A stretch of DNA of 6,543 nt from an uncultured Erysipelotrichaceae bacterium (GCA_900314345.1 OMUX01000324.1:1-6543), one strand, 5' to 3'; shown: positions 1 to 6,253, counted from the stretch's first letter. Made by a program: numbers and translations. Notes: a model not told the origin generated them from the sequence alone.

Positions 1-17
1 GTTACTATTCAGCGACA
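1..17 (+). repeat. Left terminal inverted repeat of the IS66-like element
   Basis: GTTACTATTCAGCGACA is the exact reverse complement of 2075-2091. After one or two mismatches, matching continues to about position 24. The repeat lies at the very edge of the window, so bases further out cannot be excluded. Confidence 0.88.
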
Positions 18-33
18 GAATGAAGAATGATCG

Positions 34-71
34 AAAGGCAGATTCAACAGAATTCTGAAATCTGCCTTTTT
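34..71 (+). terminator. Terminator-like hairpin just inside the left IS end
   Basis: An 11-bp perfect stem pairs AAAGGCAGATT (34-44) with AATCTGCCTTT (59-69), followed by a short T run to 71. The loop contains a smaller palindrome, CAGAATTCTG (48-57). Read on the plus strand this is a plausible intrinsic terminator. It would stop transcription entering from outside before it reaches the transposase, a known protective arrangement in insertion sequences. The T run is only five bases, so termination strength is uncertain. Confidence 0.55.
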
Positions 72-128
72 AAGGTCTCCAGAAGGCGATGAGAGAAAAG
101 TTTTTTGATTTTTTCGAGGCGAATTTGC

Positions 129-237
129 TGTGGAAAACAGGTTCTGAAATCAATGAATTTTGGTCGTTTTAAAGAGTTTCCCACAGTCTTCATCGCTGAT
201 CCCCGTAAATATGACCTGATTGGGGCAGTTATCCACA
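129..237. promoter_or_regulatory. Cluster of DnaA-box-like sites in the IS leader
   Basis: Two sites fit the DnaA box consensus TTWTNCACA exactly: TTATCCACA at 229-237 on the plus strand, and TTTTCCACA on the minus strand at 129-137. A third, TTTCCCACA at 177-185, differs at one position. Centres are about 50 bp apart. I saw no other perfect TTATCCACA in the window. Whether DnaA binds here is inference; possible effects would be on the transposase promoter or on transposition timing. Confidence 0.4.
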
Positions 238-245
238 GTTTTCAG

Positions 246-275
246 TTGCGATCAGCACTTCAAAAACAGTATTTT
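246..275 (+). promoter_or_regulatory. Weak candidate promoter for the transposase
   Basis: TTGCGA (246-251) and TATTTT (270-275) are each 4 of 6 matches to the -35 and -10 consensus, with an 18-bp spacer. The start of transcription would be near 282, upstream of the likely start codons at 309-339. The perfect DnaA-box match at 229-237 lies just upstream of the -35. The match is weak and other placements are possible. Confidence 0.22.
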
Positions 276-332
276 AACCTATGTTTCCGGCACTTTACCC
301 ATATTGCAATGATGCTTTTTTTACTTAAAACT

Positions 333-2087
333 ATGGGTATGGGAATAAAAGAAACGTCATACATCCAGCCGGAGTTCTACATCAAAAACCAGAAGTACTT
401 TGATGAGCGCCTGATCAAGCTGCTTGAAAACCAGAGCGCAAGGATTGAAAAACTTCAGGGAGAGGTCGCCGTATACAAGACAGCTCTGAACAAAGAACGG
501 CAGCACATGAAAGGCTTCCAGATCAAGATAAAAGATCTGAAGGCTGTTGCCTATAATCTGGAACACAAGCATATCAAGGATGAAGAAAGCATTGACGAGA
601 TCACAAAGAAGATCGACAGCGTGATCAAGGATATGACTGATGAGATCGCTGATATCCGCAAGGACAACGAAGACATGCGGCAGAAGATCAAGGATCTCGA
701 AAAAGAAGTGAATGAATACAAGCGCAAAGAACGCAAGATGAAGAAATCAAATTCCACCAATACAAATTTTCCTACGTCCCATTACCCGTTCCAGAAGAAG
801 AAAGCCAATGAGAACAGCAGAGTGAAAACGGGAAAGCACGTTGGCGGACAGTCCGGTCACGTGTATCATTCAATCGGTCTGAAGAAGGCTGATTCTGTGG
901 AAGCCCACATTGTACAGCAGGTACCGCGTGCGGCTGTGCCCCATACAGATGAAGCAGGCAATATCGACTATTACATAACGCAGGAAATTGATGCGTCTTT
1001 AAAGCCGGTCATTACCGAACACCGGTACTGGGCTTCACCAAATGCTGAACCATTGAGTAAGGCATACATGGACACATACAGAATCAATCCCGTTGCCTAT
1101 GCGCAGGATTTCAAGGCAGCTGTGCTGTATCTCAACGTCAAGGGAGCCATTGCATACGACAGAGAATGCGAAATCATCAATACGATCAGTCACGGAGCCA
1201 TAGATCTGAAACCGGGGACAATCGTCAACTGGTCGAAAGAGTTTGAGAGACTCAGCCAGCCGGACAGAGAACAGATTCTGAATGATATCCGCAATTACCT
1301 GTATGTCCATGTAGATGAGACCTCTGCAGACGTGAACGGAAAGAACTGCTGGCTGCACGCGATGGGCAATCCATGCGGTGCGTATTTCGTGCTGACGGAA
1401 AAGCGCTCAGATGATAAAACAGGACCGCTGAAACTTCTGAAGGATTACATGGGTATCTTGATTCATGATCATCTGCTTTCCTATTACAGGATTCCCTGCA
1501 AACATGCAGAATGCAATGGACATACAGACAGATATCTTCAAGCAGGAATAGACATAGAAGAATCCGCAGCCTGTGTGGAAATGATGGATCTTCTGATAAA
1601 GGCAAAGAAGCGAAAAGAAGAACTGATCGCAAGCGGAGTCAGTCAGATGGATCCGGAAGAGCTTGCAGGAATCAGGCAGAAATACAAAGACATCCTGACA
1701 ACAGAGCTTGAGCGATACGAGAAGGCGCATCCGTATATAGCGAAGAAATATACAGCAGACTATATCAAGCTCTTCAGAAGAATGCTGAAGTACCAGGACG
1801 AGCATCTCAGATTCCTGGAGAACTTTGCCATTCCCTATACGAACAACTTCTGTGAGAAATTATGTCGGACCGTGAAGAAAAAGAAGAACATCTCATGGCA
1901 GTTCAAGTCCATTGAAACTGGCAACTGTTACTGCGCCCTTCTGACGATACAGGAAACAGCGAGAATCAAGCAACAGAACGAGCTGGAAGCTTACAAGCGC
2001 ATCATGGCAAAACGCTTCATAGACGATGAAGGCCGGGATCTCAAACCCCGGCCTTTATTGAACCCTTTTCACTTTGTCGCTGAATAG
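333..2087 (+). CDS. IS66 family transposase (TnpC-like, DDE)
   Basis: Cut-and-paste DDE transposase acting on the inverted repeats of its own element. From the chosen ATG the protein has 584 residues. Residues about 25-135 are a long charged coiled coil. Residues about 138-175 hold the family's N-rich and GGQSGH segment (K-x-GGQ-GH). The catalytic core follows: HVDET with D328, HDH with D379, and NN-x-x-E with E508, plus the conserved H-A-x-C-N-x-H segment around 391-397. An IS66 C-terminal region (A-L-L-T-I-Q-E-T-A) closes it. The zinc-ribbon cysteines usual after the GGQ-GH segment are absent. The frame is open back to a TTG at 105 and an ATG at 153, but codons 105-330 do not look protein-like, and the family-like sequence begins around the ATGs at 333 and 339. 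No good ribosome site precedes any candidate, so the start is uncertain. The gene looks intact. Confidence 0.85.
   Translation: MGMGIKETSYIQPEFYIKNQKYFDERLIKLLENQSARIEKLQGEVAVYKTALNKERQHMKGFQIKIKDLKAVAYNLEHKHIKDEESIDEITKKIDSVIKDMTDEIADIRKDNEDMRQKIKDLEKEVNEYKRKERKMKKSNSTNTNFPTSHYPFQKKKANENSRVKTGKHVGGQSGHVYHSIGLKKADSVEAHIVQQVPRAAVPHTDEAGNIDYYITQEIDASLKPVITEHRYWASPNAEPLSKAYMDTYRINPVAYAQDFKAAVLYLNVKGAIAYDRECEIINTISHGAIDLKPGTIVNWSKEFERLSQPDREQILNDIRNYLYVHVDETSADVNGKNCWLHAMGNPCGAYFVLTEKRSDDKTGPLKLLKDYMGILIHDHLLSYYRIPCKHAECNGHTDRYLQAGIDIEESAACVEMMDLLIKAKKRKEELIASGVSQMDPEELAGIRQKYKDILTTELERYEKAHPYIAKKYTADYIKLFRRMLKYQDEHLRFLENFAIPYTNNFCEKLCRTVKKKKNISWQFKSIETGNCYCALLTIQETARIKQQNELEAYKRIMAKRFIDDEGRDLKPRPLLNPFHFVAE
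2029..2058 (+). terminator. Terminator-like hairpin inside the 3' end of the transposase gene
   Basis: A GC-rich 9-bp stem pairs AAGGCCGGG (2029-2037) with CCCGGCCTT (2047-2055), loop 2038-2046, followed by TTATT. It lies inside the last 20 codons of the transposase, close to the right inverted repeat. It could end the transposase mRNA near the IS boundary, or form with readthrough from either side. It mirrors the hairpin at the left end. Confidence 0.5.
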
Positions 2088-2091
2088 TAAC
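2075..2091 (-). repeat. Right terminal inverted repeat of the IS66-like element
   Basis: This is the exact reverse complement of positions 1-17. The transposase stop codon TAG (2085-2087) lies inside it, so the repeat also encodes the last four residues of the protein (F/V-A-E region). Confidence 0.88.
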
Positions 2092-2276
2092 ATCGGCTGA
2101 AAGCATCAATGATTTCTGCATGGCCGCCTCTCATCCCACACCTGAAGGAGTGGGCTTTCCCGGCGGGGTTTCTGTAACTGTAAACAAGGAGGACAGCGGT
2201 GCAGACAACAATCTGCAGATGTATGAAAGCATTCAGAAAAACTATCTTTTCCCCCAAAGATAATGTTTCCATGAAG
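2092..2276 (-). other. Gene-poor, hairpin-rich stretch; possible IS200/IS605 right-end (omega RNA) relic
   Basis: No convincing gene lies between the IS and the S66 peptidase. Several hairpins do: 2135-2154 (CCCAC/GTGGG with inner CC/GG), 2200-2217 (TGCAGA/TCTGCA, loop CAACAA) and 2243-2262 (TATCTTT/AAAGATA). Read on the minus strand, the segment around 2155-2135 (AAGCCCACTCCTTCAGG, then TGTGGG) resembles the hairpin commonly found at the right end of IS200/IS605-type elements, downstream of tnpB, where the omega RNA ends. I recognise this from memory of such ends, not from an alignment. No tnpB coding remnant is visible, so at most a short relic is present. Confidence 0.28.
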
Positions 2277-2300
2277 ACCGCTGTGCCAGCAGCGGTTTTC
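2277..2300 (+). terminator. Hairpin terminator upstream of the S66 peptidase
   Basis: ACCGCTG (2277-2283) pairs with CAGCGGT (2290-2296) across a six-base loop and is followed by TTTC and further T-rich sequence. It would insulate the S66 promoter immediately downstream from transcription coming from the IS side. The stem can extend through GAAGA/TCTTC if a small bulge is allowed. Confidence 0.5.
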
Positions 2301-2310
2301 TTCTGTCTGC

Positions 2311-2319
2311 TGGTATAAT
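2311..2319 (+). promoter_or_regulatory. Extended -10 promoter of the S66 peptidase gene
   Basis: TGG followed by a perfect TATAAT (2314-2319) is an extended -10 element. No good -35 is found 16-18 bp upstream, where the terminator stem lies, and an extended -10 can compensate for that. Transcription would start near 2326, giving a leader of about 22 bases that holds only the ribosome site. Confidence 0.6.
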
Positions 2320-2333
2320 TCTTCTGTAAAGCC

Positions 2334-2340
2334 TGGAGGT
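2334..2340 (+). promoter_or_regulatory. Ribosome binding site of the S66 peptidase
   Basis: TGGAGGT contains GGAGG (2335-2339), 8 bases before the ATG at 2348. This supports that start over any later methionine. Confidence 0.7.
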
Positions 2341-2347
2341 ATCCATC

Positions 2348-3331
2348 ATGATCTATCCGTCATTTCTGAAGAAAGGCAGTACCATCGGCATCAGTGCCCC
2401 TTCCGCCGGTGTGGGAGACAAGCTGGAAAGCTTTGAGCTTTCTGAAAAGCGTCTGAAGGCACAAGGCTGGCACATCCTTGAAACAGAACATGTCAGGATA
2501 TCTGATCCAAGAGGCGGCAGTGCTGAGGAAAGAGGAAAGGAACTCACCTCCCTGTTTGAAAATGATGCGGTTGATGCCGTGATTGCCGCATCCGGCGGCG
2601 ACTTTCTGTTTGAGTGCCTCCCCTTCATTGACTGGAATGTGCTGAAGAAACACCCGAAGTGGATGGCCGGAGCATCGGATCCGACATCCATCCTGTATAC
2701 GCTGACAACGAAATATGACATCGCGACGATATACGGCTTCAATGCCGGAAGCTTTGATGCAGAAAAGCTTTCCGTCTATGACAGGAACGCCCTGAAGTTC
2801 CTGAAGGGTGATCTTGCAAAGCAGAACTCCAGCCGGATGCATGCTTCCGTTGCCGGATTCCTTCCCGAATACAAAGGACTGGATACACCGACGGAGTGGA
2901 AGAGTGATTCTGCATCTCTTAATGCAGACGGCCGCTGCATCGGCGGCTGTATTGATGTGCTGAAGGATCTGATCGGCACAAGGTATGACGATACAAAGGC
3001 ATTTGTCAGGAAGTACAAGGATGACGGCATCATCTGGTACTTTGATGATTTCTCACTGAGTGCAGAGTTTCTCTACAGAACATTATTGCAGATGAGATAT
3101 GCCGGCTGGTTTGAAGGCACAAAGGCTGTTATCCTCGGACGGGTACTGTTCCCTTCCAGTGAAACGGGAATGAGCTATGAAGATGCCGTGCATCTTGCCT
3201 TCACGGATATCCCTGTCATACGGGAAGCAGACATCGGGCACACGGAACCTTCCTTCACCATGATCAACGGTGCCATGATGCACCTGGAATACAGGAATGG
3301 AAAAGGAGCTGTCAGCTTCACGCTGAAATAA
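2348..3331 (+). CDS. S66 family serine peptidase (LD-carboxypeptidase / MccF-like)
   Basis: Cytoplasmic serine peptidase family. Known members trim the tetrapeptide stem of recycled murein (LdcA) or cleave microcin C-type conjugates (MccF). The 327 residues fit the family length of about 300-350. The N-terminus has the usual G-S-x-I-G-I-S-A-P-S-A strand, and residues 79-84 (IAASGG) match the conserved A-x-x-GG turn. The nucleophile is Ser110 in M-A-G-A-S-D-P-T, matching G-x-S-D-x-T. The catalytic histidine is His298 in G-H-T-E-P-S-F-T-M-I-N-G. The segment where LdcA and MccF carry the triad glutamate reads W-Y-F-D-D here (230-234), so Asp233 or Asp234 stands in its place. No signal peptide or membrane segment is seen. 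The gene has its own promoter and ribosome site and is followed 34 bp later by a tRNA gene. Substrate is unknown: murein peptide recycling or peptide-antibiotic immunity are both possible. Confidence 0.85.
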   Translation: MIYPSFLKKGSTIGISAPSAGVGDKLESFELSEKRLKAQGWHILETEHVRISDPRGGSAEERGKELTSLFENDAVDAVIAASGGDFLFECLPFIDWNVLKKHPKWMAGASDPTSILYTLTTKYDIATIYGFNAGSFDAEKLSVYDRNALKFLKGDLAKQNSSRMHASVAGFLPEYKGLDTPTEWKSDSASLNADGRCIGGCIDVLKDLIGTRYDDTKAFVRKYKDDGIIWYFDDFSLSAEFLYRTLLQMRYAGWFEGTKAVILGRVLFPSSETGMSYEDAVHLAFTDIPVIREADIGHTEPSFTMINGAMMHLEYRNGKGAVSFTLK

Positions 3332-3341
3332 TCCACGGCTG

Positions 3342-3350
3342 TGGTAGAAT
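3342..3350 (+). promoter_or_regulatory. Extended -10 promoter of the tRNA-Ala gene
   Basis: TGG then TAGAAT (3345-3350) repeats the TGG plus -10 layout seen before the S66 gene. No good -35 is visible. Transcription would start about 3357, roughly 9 bases before the mature tRNA. A small CCAC/GTGG dyad (3333-3344) overlaps it. Readthrough from the S66 gene is a second possible source, since no clear terminator lies between. Confidence 0.4.
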
Positions 3351-3365
3351 AATCCCTGTACAGAT

Positions 3366-3441
3366 GGGGTTATAGCTCAGCTGGGAGAGCACCTGGTTCG
3401 CAATCAGGGGGTCAGGGGTTCGAATCCCCCTAGCTCCACCA
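3366..3441 (+). tRNA. tRNA-Ala (anticodon CGC)
   Basis: A full 76-base cloverleaf including an encoded CCA. Acceptor stem GGGGTTA (3366-3372) pairs with TAGCTCC (3431-3437). The third pair is G3-U70, the alanine identity element. D arm is GCTC/GAGC (3375-3378, 3387-3390). Anticodon stem is CCTGG/TCAGG around the loop TTCGCAA (3397-3403), so the anticodon is CGC (3399-3401), reading GCG codons. The T arm has the TTCGAAT loop (3419-3425). Its outermost pair appears to be an A-C mismatch (3414 with 3430). Many Bacillota manage with a single UGC alanine tRNA for GCG, so a separate CGC species fits a genome that uses GCG more often. Confidence 0.95.
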
Positions 3442-3443
3442 TT

Positions 3444-3480
3444 CAAATGAAAAGCCACGCAGACGGTGGCTTTTCATTTG
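3444..3480 (+). terminator. Strong terminator after the tRNA
   Basis: A 15-bp perfect stem pairs CAAATGAAAAGCCAC (3444-3458) with GTGGCTTTTCATTTG (3466-3480) across a 7-base loop. The A-rich and T-rich arms give a T tract in either direction, so it can act on both strands. It begins three bases after the CCA end of the tRNA. Confidence 0.85.
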
Positions 3481-3780
3481 CCTCTTCTTCCTGTGCATTC
3501 TGCTGCACTGCTGTTTGTTTGACCGCTGTCATAATGATTGTTTCCCTGTTTCTTCATCGGGCGGATTTCATCAGTTCGTATTTCCGTCCGTTTCGCAGGA
3601 AACCTGATTGTCACTCCGTTTTCGGGCCTTGGTTCTGCAGAATGTTCTGTCCGCAGACTCACTATGCATCCTATGAATCCACATCTGGTGATGATCAGCT
3701 GAAATGTCTGTAAACATTTCAGTATATTTTCACACAAAGAAGCGGGGGATTCGATGACTTTCAGGCAATAAGAACAGGTG
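3481..3780. other. 300-bp stretch without a supported gene
   Basis: Open frames exist on both strands (about 88 codons plus, 118 codons minus), but the plus one starts inside the tRNA terminator, the two overlap each other, both are cysteine- and serine-rich without domain-like pattern, and neither has a ribosome site. I see no RNA gene or repeat in 3481-3690. The last 90 bases hold a dyad and the upstream region of the Rpn gene. It may be decayed sequence or a long regulatory leader. Confidence 0.5.
3699..3728 (+). promoter_or_regulatory. Dyad plus -10-like hexamer upstream of the Rpn gene
   Basis: CTGAAATGT (3699-3707) and ACATTTCAG (3714-3722) form a perfect 9-bp inverted repeat around CTGTAA, directly followed by TATATT (3723-3728), a 5 of 6 match to the -10 consensus. 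No good -35 is seen; its expected place is covered by the dyad. Two readings are possible: an operator over the Rpn promoter, or a weak terminator (the following bases are TATATTTTC). Confidence 0.35.
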
Positions 3781-3786
3781 AAGGAG
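3781..3786 (+). promoter_or_regulatory. Ribosome binding site of the Rpn gene
   Basis: AAGGAG lies 10 bases before the ATG at 3797, slightly long but acceptable spacing, and fixes that start. Confidence 0.6.
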
Positions 3787-3796
3787 AAAAAATACA

Positions 3797-4600
3797 ATGA
3801 AGAAAAACAACACACCTGCTGATCCCGCACTGAACGAACAGACCATCACATCCCCGTGGATGTTCTGCAAGGTCATGGAGCGCCGTCCTGATCTTGCAAG
3901 GAGAATCCTTTCCCCGATGCTTGGAACAGACCATGGTCCGCTGACATGCGTGGAGAATGAAACTGAAAACATGTGGAACATGCGCACCGGAGAGAGAACC
4001 GGTGTCTGCTTCAGAGCAGAAGACGGCACCTGCATCGATCTGGAGCTTCGTGAGAAGTATGAGTCCATTCTGGATGCTTTCAGCTGGCATCAGCACCTTC
4101 AGCTCTTTAATCTTAAGCGCAAACATCAGGAAAAAGTCGGCCGTGAAATAGGAACTGCCGTTGCCTGGGTCTTCCTGGAAAACCCGTTTGAAGATCACAA
4201 TGATGATCCGCTGGTGTGCAGTCCGATCACGATCGCAGCACTCGAGGACAATGGAAAAACAACCATTGCCCGGCCGGACATGATGACAGCCATTCTGAAT
4301 GCAGACGGAAATGAAGACAAGGCTCCTGAAGAGCTGCGCGGACTGATCCTTTATCTTCGTAAGAAAGAACCCTGCGACGAATTGTCTTTCCTTTTGAATG
4401 AGGAAGTACACAGGATTCAGAATGATCCGGAAATCATCCGCATCTATGACAAGGAGATGGAGGAACGAAATGAATTCATTTACGACAACTGCATGCGGAT
4501 GGTCATGAAAATGCTGAAAGACCACCAGATTTCCGAGAAAGAAGCTGCGGATGTCCTTGGCATCAGCCAGAAAGAGCTGAAGCAGCGCATGATGAACTGA
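3797..4600 (+). CDS. Rpn/PDDEXK_2 family protein, probably with a damaged nuclease site
   Basis: Member of the recombination-promoting nuclease / putative transposase group (PD-(D/E)XK fold), 267 residues. Family members are DNA nucleases linked to RecA-independent recombination and often occur in many copies per genome. Seen here: the N-terminal S-P-W-M-F-C-K-V-M segment (19-27) in place of the usual D-x-x-F-K-x-x-F; the central E-D-G-T-x-I-D-L-E-L-R strand (75-85); a long helix (86-115); a core strand A-W-V-F-L-E-N-P-F (123-131); and a C-terminal helical, HTH-like tail (I-S-E-K-E-A-A-D-V-L-G-I-S, 245-257) typical of Bacillota members. Family enzymes need an Asp in a D-V-x strand and an E-x-Q/K pair. 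Here these read G-V-C-F (Gly69) and E-L-R (Glu83, Arg85), so catalysis is doubtful. The gene stands alone, converging with the glucosidase gene. No repeats or partner gene are visible. Family call is from motif pattern only. Confidence 0.7.
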   Translation: MKKNNTPADPALNEQTITSPWMFCKVMERRPDLARRILSPMLGTDHGPLTCVENETENMWNMRTGERTGVCFRAEDGTCIDLELREKYESILDAFSWHQHLQLFNLKRKHQEKVGREIGTAVAWVFLENPFEDHNDDPLVCSPITIAALEDNGKTTIARPDMMTAILNADGNEDKAPEELRGLILYLRKKEPCDELSFLLNEEVHRIQNDPEIIRIYDKEMEERNEFIYDNCMRMVMKMLKDHQISEKEAADVLGISQKELKQRMMN

Positions 4601-4606
4601 GGCAGA

Positions 4607-4646
4607 AGAAAAGCTGCTGTTCTGATTCTTCCTTCAGTCAGCAGCT
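4607..4646 (-). terminator. Terminator of the 6-phospho-beta-glucosidase gene
   Basis: On the minus strand, AGCTGCTG (4646-4639) pairs with CAGCAGCT (4619-4612) across a 19-base loop and is followed by TTTTCTTCT. It starts about 9 bases after the glucosidase stop. The plus strand lacks a T run after the stem, so it serves the Rpn gene poorly, though its stem lies just after that stop. Confidence 0.65.
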
Positions 4647-4654
4647 CAATATAC

Positions 4655-6130
<1,476 letters not shown>

Positions 6131-6153
6131 TTATTCACTCCTTCTTTCTTCTC

Positions 6154-6178
6154 AAACAGTTTACCATACACTGTAAAA
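6154..6178 (-). promoter_or_regulatory. Candidate promoter and dyad upstream of the glucosidase gene
   Basis: On the minus strand TGG plus TAAACT (6163-6158) gives a weak extended -10, like two others in this window. No -35 is convincing. An imperfect dyad spans it: TTTAC and GTAAA arms at 6160-6164 and 6173-6177, or AAACAGT against ACTGT with a 9-base gap. A PTS-linked regulator binding site is conceivable, but the symmetry is too short to claim one. Confidence 0.25.
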
Positions 6179-6225
6179 CCTGCCGCACGAAACAGAAAGC
6201 CGGTTATAGCAGGATGCTTTCCCTG

Positions 6226-6231
6226 TATAAT
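6226..6231 (+). promoter_or_regulatory. -10 box for the gene starting at 6261
   Basis: A perfect TATAAT (6226-6231), 29 bases before the start codon. The best -35 candidate, TTATAG (6204-6209), is poor. Transcription would start near 6238. Confidence 0.45.
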
Positions 6232-6246
6232 GATTCTGTTGGAAAC

Positions 6247-6253
6247 AAAGGGG
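6247..6253 (+). promoter_or_regulatory. Ribosome binding site for the gene starting at 6261
   Basis: AAAGGGG lies 7 bases before the ATG at 6261 and supports both the frame and the start. Confidence 0.55.

Larger units (their letters stand above)
1..2091 (+). mobile_element. IS66-like insertion sequence, complete, single transposase gene
   Basis: The two ends are inverted repeats. Positions 1-17 (GTTACTATTCAGCGACA) are the exact reverse complement of 2075-2091, and the similarity continues weakly to about 24 bases (22 of 24). Between them lies one intact IS66-family transposase gene with no accompanying tnpA or tnpB, so this resembles the single-gene branch of the family (ISBst12-like) rather than classical three-gene IS66. 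IS66 elements usually duplicate 8 bp of target. The right flank starts with ATCGGCTG (2092-2099), but the left flank lies outside the window, so the duplication cannot be tested. The window begins exactly at the repeat, so the outer tip could in principle extend further. Hairpins near both ends look like transcription terminators. The element sits beside a possible IS605 relic. Confidence 0.88.

Noticed and set aside
105..332. N-terminal 76-residue extension of the transposase from a TTG at 105
   Set aside because: No ribosome site, rare start codon, and composition unlike a protein; the family-like sequence begins near 333-339. Kept only as an alternative start.
2069..2272. 67-codon minus-strand frame across the IS right end
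   Set aside because: It runs through the inverted repeat and the hairpin region; its wording comes from the hairpin sequence and not from a protein domain.
3366..3480. tRNA 3' end as an integration site of a mobile island
   Set aside because: No integrase gene and no second copy of the tRNA 3' end in the window.
3447..3713. 88-codon plus-strand frame after the tRNA
   Set aside because: Its ATG is inside the terminator stem and it lacks a ribosome site; the cysteine-rich content looks random.
3474..3830. 118-codon minus-strand frame after the tRNA
   Set aside because: No ribosome site, no domain pattern, overlaps the start of the Rpn gene and the tRNA terminator; likely a chance frame.
3761..4525. 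254-codon minus-strand frame opposite the Rpn gene
   Set aside because: Shadow of the plus-strand gene, which has a ribosome site, a family pattern and a proper start.
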